Assembly: GCA_003559375.1 (NCBI GenBank)
Contig: PWLN01000350.1
Coordinates: forward strand, 1-39,933
Direction: 5' to 3'
Source of the DNA: Balneolaceae bacterium
GTDB taxonomy: Bacteria; Bacteroidota; Rhodothermia; Balneolales; Balneolaceae
Length of the DNA stretch: 39,933 nucleotides
Part shown: positions 25,247 to 32,582 of the stretch, piece after piece
How the letters are laid out: the number at the start of each line of letters is the position of its first letter
Position numbering within the stretch: the stretch's first letter is position 1
The notes under the pieces: model-generated
Database searches by the model: none
What the model was told of the DNA's origin: nothing
The model's input: only the letters and a program-made list of their open reading frames with translations
Position numbers and translations under genes: made by a program

Positions 25247-26089
25247 GTGTACCGCTTAACCAACTATGTTTTTGGATTTGCGATTGTGTATCTATTCATT
25301 CTTGAAGCCAGGATGAGTGATCATAATTTAATACTCATAGCTTTGGTTCTTTCGTCCACTGTGGCATTTATAGCATTTCTTTTGAATTGGATAACACTTG
25401 ATGCCATCAAAAGTATCATTATTCTGGGCACTATTGTGCTTGGTTTCAGTGGCTGGTATACTGCCCTTGCTGTTATTTTATTTTTTGTATCTGGCAGCCT
25501 GTTGGCCAGGCGGAATATGGCATACAGAGAGTCTAAAGTATTTACTTTTGTACCTGTATACCGTGATTATGGCAGGAGGGACGGGTATCAGGTTTGGGCC
25601 AATGGATTTTGGCTTGCCATATTTTGCATGGCCTGGTTTTTAACAGGCATACCGGGTTTTTATATTGCAGCGTTCACTGTTATTGCCGCTGCAGCGGCTG
25701 ATACCTGGGCTACCGAGGTTGGAACACACAAACCTGGTAACACATTTAATATACTCACGCGAAAACCTGTGGACCCTGGTGAGGACGGAGGTATCAGTTT
25801 AAAGGGCAGTTTAGCTGCTGTAGCAGCGGCAGCATCGGTTTCACTGATGCTGGTACTCAGCGATGAAATTATTCCGGGGAATGCAATCTTTCTGGTTTTT
25901 TTGTTTGGATTTTTAAGCTGCTTCATCGATTCTTTGCTTGGAGCATTTTACATACAAAAAAAATGGAATTTGACTATTCCTAAAGATTTTAGCGGCGGCA
26001 AAGACGGTTTTTCCAACAGCCTCATTAACTGGGTTTCTACAGGCATCAGTGGTACTCTTTCAATGATAATCTCACAGTTACTTTTTTGA
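25247..26089 (+). CDS. DUF92 family integral membrane protein
   Basis: 280 residues with about six membrane helices. Family marks are AAAAADTWATEVGTH, PGEDGGISLKGSLAA and FIDSLLGAFYI, then FSGGKDGFSNSLINW near the end. DUF92 (TIGR00297) includes plant VTE6 phytyl-phosphate kinase, so an isoprenoid-phosphate kinase role is possible, not shown. The track uses a GTG start at 25247; ATG at 25313 (MSDHNLIL) is an alternative, but the earlier start adds a hydrophobic helix that fits the fold. The stop TGA overlaps the next ATG by one base, indicating translational coupling to the symporter. Confidence 0.85.
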   Translation: MYRLTNYVFGFAIVYLFILEARMSDHNLILIALVLSSTVAFIAFLLNWITLDAIKSIIILGTIVLGFSGWYTALAVILFFVSGSLLARRNMAYRESKVFTFVPVYRDYGRRDGYQVWANGFWLAIFCMAWFLTGIPGFYIAAFTVIAAAAADTWATEVGTHKPGNTFNILTRKPVDPGEDGGISLKGSLAAVAAAASVSLMLVLSDEIIPGNAIFLVFLFGFLSCFIDSLLGAFYIQKKWNLTIPKDFSGGKDGFSNSLINWVSTGISGTLSMIISQLLF

Positions 26090-27396
26090 TGAAATGGTAT
26101 AAACGACTGCACTGGCAAATCATAATCGGGCTCTTACTTGGTTTATTATGGGGATTGCTATCTGGATTTATTGGCCTTACAGATTTTACTTCCGGATACA
26201 TCAGGCCGGTTGGAACAATCTTTATTGACCTTTTAAAACTCATCGCTGTTCCACTGGTACTGGCCTCACTGGTAGTTGGGGTATCAAGCCTTAACGACAT
26301 GGCCCGTTTATCAAAAATGGGAGGTAAAACGATTGGAATATATATGGTTACAACTGTTCTTGCCATAACTATTGGATTGACGGTTGTAAATGTACTTCAG
26401 CCCGGTGCCACATTGCCCGATGAGACCCGAAGCGGGCTCATGGAAAGTTACAGTGAAAATATTGAAGAAAGGGATTCTGCTGCTGTAAGAGTACAAGAGC
26501 GCAATATTATGCAGTTTTTGGTAGATATTGTTCCAGAAAACTTTTTCCAGTCAGCAAGTAATAATACGAATATGCTTCAAATTGTATTTGTTGCAATTCT
26601 TCTTGGAATAGGCCTAATCAATATACCGGCACAAAAAGGGGAACCGCTGATACTCTTCTTCGAGTCTCTGAATGATGTGATCATAAAGATTGTGGATCTC
26701 ATTATGAAGACAGCACCTTATGGAGTATTTGCACTTATGGCGGCGGTAATCGTTGATCTTACCGGTGACGATATTGGTCAGGCGCTTGTTTTACTCAGTG
26801 CATTAGGGTGGTATTGTATAGCAGTATTAATTGGGCTGCTTTTACATGTTTTGATTGTTTACTCGAGCCTTTTCAAGCTCTTCAGTAAAATGAAACTGAG
26901 AGATTTTTTCAAAGCAATACGTCCGGCAGTATTGCTCGGCTTTAGTACGAGTTCCAGCCTCGCCACACTTCCAGTTACCATGGACAGGGTTGAAAAAAAC
27001 CTCGGAGTGAGTGAAGAAGTTTCAAGTTTTGTATTACCAGTTGGTGCAACCATCAACATGGATGGAACAAGTCTTTATCAGGCTATCGCAGCTGTTTTCA
27101 TAGCTCAGGCGCTTGGCATGGACCTTACCATAGCCCAACAATTAACCATTGTGCTCACAGCAACAGCTGCATCGATTGGGGCGGCCGGGGTGCCAGGCGC
27201 TGGTATCATTATGTTGGTTATCGTTTTACAATCTGTTCAGGTTCCAATCGAAGGAATCGCATTGATATTGGGAGTAGACCGGATTCTTGATATGGCAAGA
27301 ACCGCAGTCAATATAACTGGAGATGCGGCAGTATCAGTGGCAGTGGCATACTCAGAAAACAAACTGGGTGCGCTTCATTTTGATGAAGACGACTAA
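26089..27396 (+). CDS. Dicarboxylate/amino acid:cation symporter (DAACS, GltP/DctA-like)
   Basis: 435 residues from ATG 26089; the track start three bases earlier uses a TTG and is less likely. The transporter hairpin and substrate motifs are present: STSSSLATLPVTM (HP1), NMDGTSLYQ (TM7, Na+ site), GAAGVPGAGIIML (HP2) and ILGVDRILDMARTAVNITGD (TM8, with the Arg/Asp residues that choose substrate). It imports glutamate, aspartate or C4-dicarboxylates coupled to Na+ or H+ at the inner membrane. The conserved NMDGT favours Na+. The gene is translationally coupled to the DUF92 gene; that link is not explained by known function. Confidence 0.93.
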   Translation: MKWYKRLHWQIIIGLLLGLLWGLLSGFIGLTDFTSGYIRPVGTIFIDLLKLIAVPLVLASLVVGVSSLNDMARLSKMGGKTIGIYMVTTVLAITIGLTVVNVLQPGATLPDETRSGLMESYSENIEERDSAAVRVQERNIMQFLVDIVPENFFQSASNNTNMLQIVFVAILLGIGLINIPAQKGEPLILFFESLNDVIIKIVDLIMKTAPYGVFALMAAVIVDLTGDDIGQALVLLSALGWYCIAVLIGLLLHVLIVYSSLFKLFSKMKLRDFFKAIRPAVLLGFSTSSSLATLPVTMDRVEKNLGVSEEVSSFVLPVGATINMDGTSLYQAIAAVFIAQALGMDLTIAQQLTIVLTATAASIGAAGVPGAGIIMLVIVLQSVQVPIEGIALILGVDRILDMARTAVNITGDAAVSVAVAYSENKLGALHFDEDD

Positions 27397-27493
27397 ACTG
27401 AAACTATTCCGACATTTTTTTGTTTATGATACTTGTGGTAACCGATTGCGACACAAAATAAACAACACCACTACAGATCATCTCCTAATTTTT

Positions 27494-28417
27494 ATGAAGT
27501 ATCTCCTTTACAGTCTTTTATTTCTCTTCAGCACTTTTTCTGGATATGCCTCTGAATTAAGTATTTATGCTAATAAAGATAGTGCAGATACAGTTTTTGA
27601 ACATAAATTAATTCAGGGTATTGAGGCTTTTTATCAAACTGACTGGGGTTCTGCCAGAAGCATTTTTGATCAATTAAAAGAAATGCACCCTGAAGACCCA
27701 AGGCCATATTTTTTTGAATCGATGATGCCATTTATGGAATACTTTTTTATTGAGCAGTCACCAGAACTGGCAGAAAGTTTTCTCAATAAATCTGAGAAGG
27801 CTGTCGATCTCAGTCAAAAGAGGCTAAACAGTTTCCCCAACGATACCACAATGGTTTTGATGCTTAGCGGACTTCACGGATACAGGGGCCTTGTTGCAGC
27901 AGGCCAGAACCTCCACAGAGTTGCTTTAAACAGTGGCTTAACCGGTTTTAATTACACCAGAAAACTCCTTTCCATGGCATCAGACAGGCCGGATGCCAGA
28001 ATAGGCCGTGGCATGTTCTATTATATGGTGGGTAGTATACCCAGTGGAATGCGTTGGGCAACAAATATGGTTGGCCTCAGAGCGGATATTGAGGATGGTT
28101 TTTTTGAATTGAAACAGGCTGCACAGAGTGAGAGTTACATTAGCAATGATGCTAAAATGATGCTTATGTATCTATATAATAAAGAAGAACGATATGAAGA
28201 TGCTCTTGAATACGCATTACTATTAACAGAAGTTCTGCCCGATAATGTAATTTTTTTATATAAAACGGCAGAAATTTATGAAAAGCTCAATAATAACCAG
28301 TATGCTGCAGACGTATACAGGTTAATAATCGGGAAGAACAATCACTATCTGCAGAGTATCACAGATAAAAGTTCTGAAAGACTTAAAGAAATTGAAAATT
28401 TTACCTTAAGCAGGTAG
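27494..28417 (+). CDS. Exported TPR-like helical protein
   Basis: 307 residues from the ATG at 27494. The track start 27323 lies inside the symporter gene; MKYLLYSLLFLFSTFSGYAS is a clear signal peptide, so the later start is chosen. The mature part is helical, with TPR-like units (GIEAFYQTDWGSARSIFDQLKEMHPEDPRPYFF near the start, EERYEDALEYALLLTEVLPDNVIFLYKTAEIYEKLNNNQYAADVYR near the end). The middle segment (ARIGRGMFYYMVGSIPSGMRW) resembles conserved uncharacterised proteins of Bacteroidota, not a known enzyme. It lies 97 bp after the symporter stop and 64 bp before the next coding region on the same strand. Confidence 0.78.
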   Translation: MKYLLYSLLFLFSTFSGYASELSIYANKDSADTVFEHKLIQGIEAFYQTDWGSARSIFDQLKEMHPEDPRPYFFESMMPFMEYFFIEQSPELAESFLNKSEKAVDLSQKRLNSFPNDTTMVLMLSGLHGYRGLVAAGQNLHRVALNSGLTGFNYTRKLLSMASDRPDARIGRGMFYYMVGSIPSGMRWATNMVGLRADIEDGFFELKQAAQSESYISNDAKMMLMYLYNKEERYEDALEYALLLTEVLPDNVIFLYKTAEIYEKLNNNQYAADVYRLIIGKNNHYLQSITDKSSERLKEIENFTLSR

Positions 28418-28487
28418 CAAATAACAAAATAAATATTAAATTTATAAGAGGAGTATATAACTGACTGCTCAATTTGTATATGTGCCT

Positions 28488-30971
28488 ATGCAAATAATGA
28501 TACGTCCTATTATTACATTCATTATATCGGGTGTCACAGTTTTATTTTGGGCAAATTTCTCATCTGTTCATGCGCAAATTGCGCTTTATGATGGCAATCC
28601 AATTGAGATCAGATTTACTGATGTGGGTGCTTCACAGTTAACACAATCGAGACGGAATATAAGCTTAAACGAAATTGGCACGATCATCAGCCCTGATTTG
28701 GGTGAAGTAGATTTTGAATGGATCCCATTTAACATTGAACATTCAGATGCTGCCAACTCATTTATACGCGATGAGAGACAGTTTGTATCTATAGGCAGGT
28801 TATATACAAATATTGAACGGCAGTTATTTACAGTATCATTCAGAAATTTAAGTGAATATGATTTCGGTGGTATGATGGTTGCATTCGATTTTGTTGCACA
28901 TGCCGTCGAAATTCCTGCAAATAAAACTATCAGGCTGAGGTTCCGGGTTAATGATGGAGAATGGCAGTATGCTGAAAATGGCTTGCTCAATACTAACAGG
29001 TTGAGAGCCGATGATCGTGAGTTCAGTTCTGTATCTGTGCAACTCAATTTAAATCAGATATTTCTCAGATCCGGAGATCAGATCCATTTTATGTGGATCC
29101 ATGAAGAAGATGATTACGATAATTTACCACTCTTTCTGCAAAGGATTGAAGTTTTTCCTGATATAAGCAGACATACAAAGCTAAACAGGGGTTCATTAAT
29201 CATCACGGAAATAATGCCGGTGAGCAATGTAGACGGAACCGATTTTGAGTATCTTGAACTCTATAATCCAACGAATGAAGAAGTTCAGCTTAAAGGCATA
29301 GAAATCAAAACATCAGCAGGAAGCCATATTATTCAGCAGGATGTTATTGTTCCTTCTTACGGTGTGATCGTACTTTCAAATCTGGATATATCCGGAATTA
29401 ATGGAATACAGCACAGTTATTACTATAGTGGCAGCATCATACCACAATCAGGTGGAAGAATCGAGATCATTCAGCAAAACGAAGCAATTTCAATCGCTAC
29501 ATATGAACCAACCGAAAGCGGTATTGCGCTGCAGCTCAATGAGATGATTAATGCGTATGACGGATATACCAGCCTTACCAATCTGGCTCCGGCTGATGAG
29601 TCTTTTTTCCCTGAACTATATGGGTCGCCCGGCTCTGTCAGCAATTCTTTACCCATTTACAGAAGGACTCTTCAGCAGCAGGGATGGTATTTATTGTCGC
29701 CACCAGGTAAGCTAAACGCCAGATTAAGCCGGCATCCATCCATACAATACTTCTCGCTTAACGGTGAACCGGTATCCCCGGATTTGATTGAGCCTTATAC
29801 ACCATTTTTTGTATACAAGAATAATCGTGACCCGGTCATTATTTACGCAGAAAGTGTTCAGCGAATCACTACAAGTGAATCATATTTAAGAGAATATCAG
29901 TTCAGCGATGGGCTACGCCTTATATCAGCAGCCCACCCAACCGATACTAATTTTGAAAGTGTACTGAGAAGGAATGGAGTGATAATACCTCCTTTAGTAA
30001 AACAGTGGGATGAGAGGGCACAAGCATTCAGATTAGCCTATCCTGATCAGGCAAGACTTTTAAATTGGACACCATTTATCTTGCCCAGCCAGTTTCGAAC
30101 TTATGCTGCCGCAGGTTCTGCAGGCAGAAGAGGAGTAACAGAAATGCCGCGAAATATCACGTTTAGCCTTTTTGAGGGGGATGGCAGCAGCAGAATGGTT
30201 ATAGACCGTGCTGTACTTGGTTTTCTTCCCCCATCTGTTAATGGTGAACAGATCCGATACGATTTGCCAAAAATTATTCCTGCTTATCGCACACCATCAA
30301 ATACTTTAGCTGGATCTGCTTTTTTATATCTTTCGTCGCCGGAATCGAGAGAACCAAATAATTCTTTCATTCATCTTCCCTATGAAATTAACAGTGAATA
30401 TACTGTAGGATTGGGATACCAGCTCACCCCTGAACAAACATCTGGCCAGGCAATCCTGGAATGGCGAATTCCACCAGATATACCTGATGACTGGATAATT
30501 GAACTGAAAGATCATCAAACCGGCCTTTCAGTGAACATGCGTGACGAAAATAGATATCGTTTCAGATATAGTGTTGTTCAAAACCAGCTGGAGGCTGATG
30601 ACAGGTATGCGGCGATTTCAACAGCTACTGTGGCAGAAAGGAACAGATTTTCAATTGAATTGAAGCCATTTGAAGAGATCAAAGAAATTGTTGAGGAATT
30701 AAGGCCTGGAAGTATAGAATTAAGACAAAATTATCCCAATCCATTTAACCCATCTACAAACGTAACCTTCTATCTGCCGGAAGAACGAACTGTTCGTGTC
30801 GCTATTTATAATATTGTAGGACAGCAGGTTGCAATACTTATAGATGATAATCTTCAGGCTGGTGAACATTCGGTAACGTGGGACGCAACCAATAATCCAA
30901 GTGGAATATATATTGTTCAGCTTGAAACCGGGAACAGGATTCTAACGAGAAAGATTACCTTAATCAAGTAA
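28488..30971 (+). CDS. Large secreted protein with lamin-tail domain and FlgD/T9SS-like C-terminus
   Basis: 827 residues from ATG 28488; the track starts at GTG 28482. A leader (about 5-30) ends in VHAQ. A lamin-tail (LTD) domain begins near residue 240 (LIITEIMPVSNVDGTDFEYLELYNPTNEEVQL). The last 80 residues (LRQNYPNPFNPSTNVTFYLPEE...NPSGIYIVQLETGNRILTRKITLIK) are the FlgD-Ig/Por-type sorting domain seen on type IX-secreted proteins. The centre has no domain I recognise. It is probably exported to the surface or medium. A Shine-Dalgarno-like GAGGAG at 28448-28453 lies 7 bp before an in-frame CTG (28461) directly after a stop, so the true start may be upstream and non-ATG. Confidence 0.82.
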   Translation: MQIMIRPIITFIISGVTVLFWANFSSVHAQIALYDGNPIEIRFTDVGASQLTQSRRNISLNEIGTIISPDLGEVDFEWIPFNIEHSDAANSFIRDERQFVSIGRLYTNIERQLFTVSFRNLSEYDFGGMMVAFDFVAHAVEIPANKTIRLRFRVNDGEWQYAENGLLNTNRLRADDREFSSVSVQLNLNQIFLRSGDQIHFMWIHEEDDYDNLPLFLQRIEVFPDISRHTKLNRGSLIITEIMPVSNVDGTDFEYLELYNPTNEEVQLKGIEIKTSAGSHIIQQDVIVPSYGVIVLSNLDISGINGIQHSYYYSGSIIPQSGGRIEIIQQNEAISIATYEPTESGIALQLNEMINAYDGYTSLTNLAPADESFFPELYGSPGSVSNSLPIYRRTLQQQGWYLLSPPGKLNARLSRHPSIQYFSLNGEPVSPDLIEPYTPFFVYKNNRDPVIIYAESVQRITTSESYLREYQFSDGLRLISAAHPTDTNFESVLRRNGVIIPPLVKQWDERAQAFRLAYPDQARLLNWTPFILPSQFRTYAAAGSAGRRGVTEMPRNITFSLFEGDGSSRMVIDRAVLGFLPPSVNGEQIRYDLPKIIPAYRTPSNTLAGSAFLYLSSPESREPNNSFIHLPYEINSEYTVGLGYQLTPEQTSGQAILEWRIPPDIPDDWIIELKDHQTGLSVNMRDENRYRFRYSVVQNQLEADDRYAAISTATVAERNRFSIELKPFEEIKEIVEELRPGSIELRQNYPNPFNPSTNVTFYLPEERTVRVAIYNIVGQQVAILIDDNLQAGEHSVTWDATNNPSGIYIVQLETGNRILTRKITLIK

Positions 30972-31188
30972 CATTGTTTCTGCTTACTGAGTAAAGTTCT
31001 GACATAGATATCCCTTATCTACTACGGCTATGTATTTATTGCGATCATATGAGATTCATATCAGTCCAATTGAATAGGTCTCTGTAAATATCATCTTATG
31101 AACCTTTTGTTAGCGATATATTATGATTTTCTTTAGGTTTTACAAGATGATAATCATTCATTCAAAATCAACTACTCCGTAACCATTT

Positions 31189-32010
31189 ATGCAATACAAA
31201 ACAGCACAGGGATCAGAGGTTCCAGATATAGGCCTTGGCACTTATACATTAATTGGCAAGGAATGTAAAAACACTGTACTGAAAGCTCTTGAGTTAGGAT
31301 ACAGACATATTGATACAGCACAGATATACCAAAATGAAAAAGAAGTTGGTGAAGCGATAAACCTCTCCGGAGTTCACAGGGATGAGATATTTTTAACAAC
31401 CAAAGTTTGGTACACCAATCTTGAACATGATGATGTTTTGCAGTCTGTTGAAGAAAGCCTCAGGCTATTAAAAACATCATATATAGATCTTCTTTTAATT
31501 CATTGGCCAAATAAACAGTATCCGCTGGGGATTACTCTTGAAGCAATGTTGTCTTTGAAAGATCAGGGCAAAATTCTGAATATTGGTGTGAGTAATTTTA
31601 CACCAAAAATGACCAGATACGTAATTGAAGATTTAAGAATACCGATTTTTACCAACCAGGTTGAATACCATCCATTTCTCGGCCAGTTCGACTTATTGGA
31701 TTTATCTTACGAGAACAATTTTTTATTAACCGCTTACAGTCCGCTCGCGAAAGGGGATATATTTCGTGATGCTACACTGAAAAGAATAGCGGATGAGTAT
31801 GGCAAAACACCTGCACAAATTGCTCTGAGGTGGTTAATAGAACAGGAAAATGTTATTGCAATACCAAAAGCCACATCTGCAGATCACTTAAGAGAAAATA
31901 TTGACCTTTATAATTTTGAGCTTTCTGATAGTCATTTTGAAGAAATTGATCAGCTTGATAAGACACGCAGAATTTCAAATCCATCATTTGCACCAGACTG
32001 GGATTCATAA
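31189..32010 (+). CDS. Aldo/keto reductase
   Basis: 273 residues, the usual short bacterial AKR length. The catalytic tetrad can be read as Asp42, Tyr47 (DTAQIYQNEKEVGEAI), Lys72 (TTKVW) and His105 (LLIHWP). GKILNIGVSNF, TNQVEYHPF and AYSPLAKGD follow in the standard order, with IAIPKATSADHLRENI as the NADP(H)-binding C-terminal segment. It reduces aldehydes or ketones with NADPH; 2,5-diketo-gluconate or methylglyoxal reductase-like activities are common in this group, but the substrate here is not known. It lies alone, upstream of the DnaA-box cluster; the ATG at 31189 is well placed. Confidence 0.93.
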   Translation: MQYKTAQGSEVPDIGLGTYTLIGKECKNTVLKALELGYRHIDTAQIYQNEKEVGEAINLSGVHRDEIFLTTKVWYTNLEHDDVLQSVEESLRLLKTSYIDLLLIHWPNKQYPLGITLEAMLSLKDQGKILNIGVSNFTPKMTRYVIEDLRIPIFTNQVEYHPFLGQFDLLDLSYENNFLLTAYSPLAKGDIFRDATLKRIADEYGKTPAQIALRWLIEQENVIAIPKATSADHLRENIDLYNFELSDSHFEEIDQLDKTRRISNPSFAPDWDS

Positions 32011-32230
32011 GAACAGATAAGAAAACGTAAATTGCATTTTGTGACTATGAGTCTGGATACTTTGAAATTTAATTCCGGCCTGCAATAAATATACTTATAA
32101 ATATATGTAATATCATAAATAAGATGATAGTAAAATTGTAAATATTTAAAATTTTGGTTGAATATTACTCAGATCTTATTTAAAGATTGATTCATTGAGA
32201 TAGCACTAAGTAATGATGAAGAAAGATTAA

Positions 32231-32239
32231 TGTGGATAA
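32231..32239 (-). promoter_or_regulatory. DnaA box (perfect)
   Basis: TGTGGATAA, the complement of consensus TTATCCACA. A second copy starts 20 bp downstream in the same orientation. Confidence 0.65.
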
Positions 32240-32250
32240 CTTTAATTGAG

Positions 32251-32259
32251 TGTGGATAA
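32251..32259 (-). promoter_or_regulatory. DnaA box (perfect)
   Basis: TGTGGATAA, in tandem with the copy at 32231, same orientation. Confidence 0.65.
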
Positions 32260-32297
32260 CTGGCAATAATCTTTATACAATCAAAATAATACCTTAA

Positions 32298-32306
32298 TTA
32301 CCCACA
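32298..32306 (+). promoter_or_regulatory. DnaA box (one mismatch)
   Basis: TTACCCACA, in the opposite orientation to the first two; it leads directly into the TAGATAATAT tandem repeat. Confidence 0.5.
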
Positions 32307-32309
32307 TTA

Positions 32310-32330
32310 TAGATAATATTTAGATAATAT
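32310..32330 (+). repeat. Tandem 11-mer TAGATAATATT / TAGATAATATA
   Basis: TAGATAATAT occurs twice with an 11-bp period directly after a DnaA-like box, and is followed by a long A/T tract. AT-rich tandem repeats beside DnaA boxes are typical of unwinding elements; the function is inferred. Confidence 0.5.
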
Positions 32331-32425
32331 ATTGAATTAACAAACATTTTTATATTTAAAAAAAATATATTTTTAAATATATATTTAAATCAATGAGTAT
32401 AACACTTCTCAACTTCGCTCATCAT

Positions 32426-32434
32426 TGTGGATAA
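32426..32434 (-). promoter_or_regulatory. DnaA box (perfect)
   Basis: TGTGGATAA on the far side of the A/T tract. A one-mismatch relative TGTGGAAAA follows at 32446, and TTATCCACG lies at 32557, 18 bp before the nrdJ start. Confidence 0.6.
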
Positions 32435-32582
32435 CTTAGAGGATTTGTGGAAAAGTAATTGAGATTTTTCTTGATGTCTGTTCGTATCACGAATATATTG
32501 CCTGAACCAAATTTTAGTTTCTACCCAAGCCTTACCAATAACATCATACATCAAAATTATCCACGAAGCAGGAGAATTATCT

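Larger units (their letters stand above)
32011..32582. other. AT-rich 572-bp region: candidate replication origin / nrdJ control region
   Basis: No credible gene (the 62-aa ORF at 32459-32647 overlaps nrdJ and is rejected). It holds a cluster of DnaA-box sequences around a stretch of almost pure A/T (about 32341-32395). TTATCCACA is perfect at 32231, 32251 and 32426 (reverse strand). One-mismatch relatives are at 32298, 32446 and 32557. No cobalamin-riboswitch-like structure was noticed before nrdJ. Either oriC or a DnaA-regulated promoter region would explain it; dnaA, gidA and other usual origin neighbours are not in the window. Confidence 0.55.

Noticed and set aside
27323-27493. N-terminal extension of the exported TPR-like gene
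   Set aside because: It lies in the symporter gene and hides the clear signal peptide that starts at 27494.
32011-32582. Cobalamin riboswitch before nrdJ
   Set aside because: No B12-box-like sequence or matching stems were found; the region is mostly A/T with DnaA boxes.
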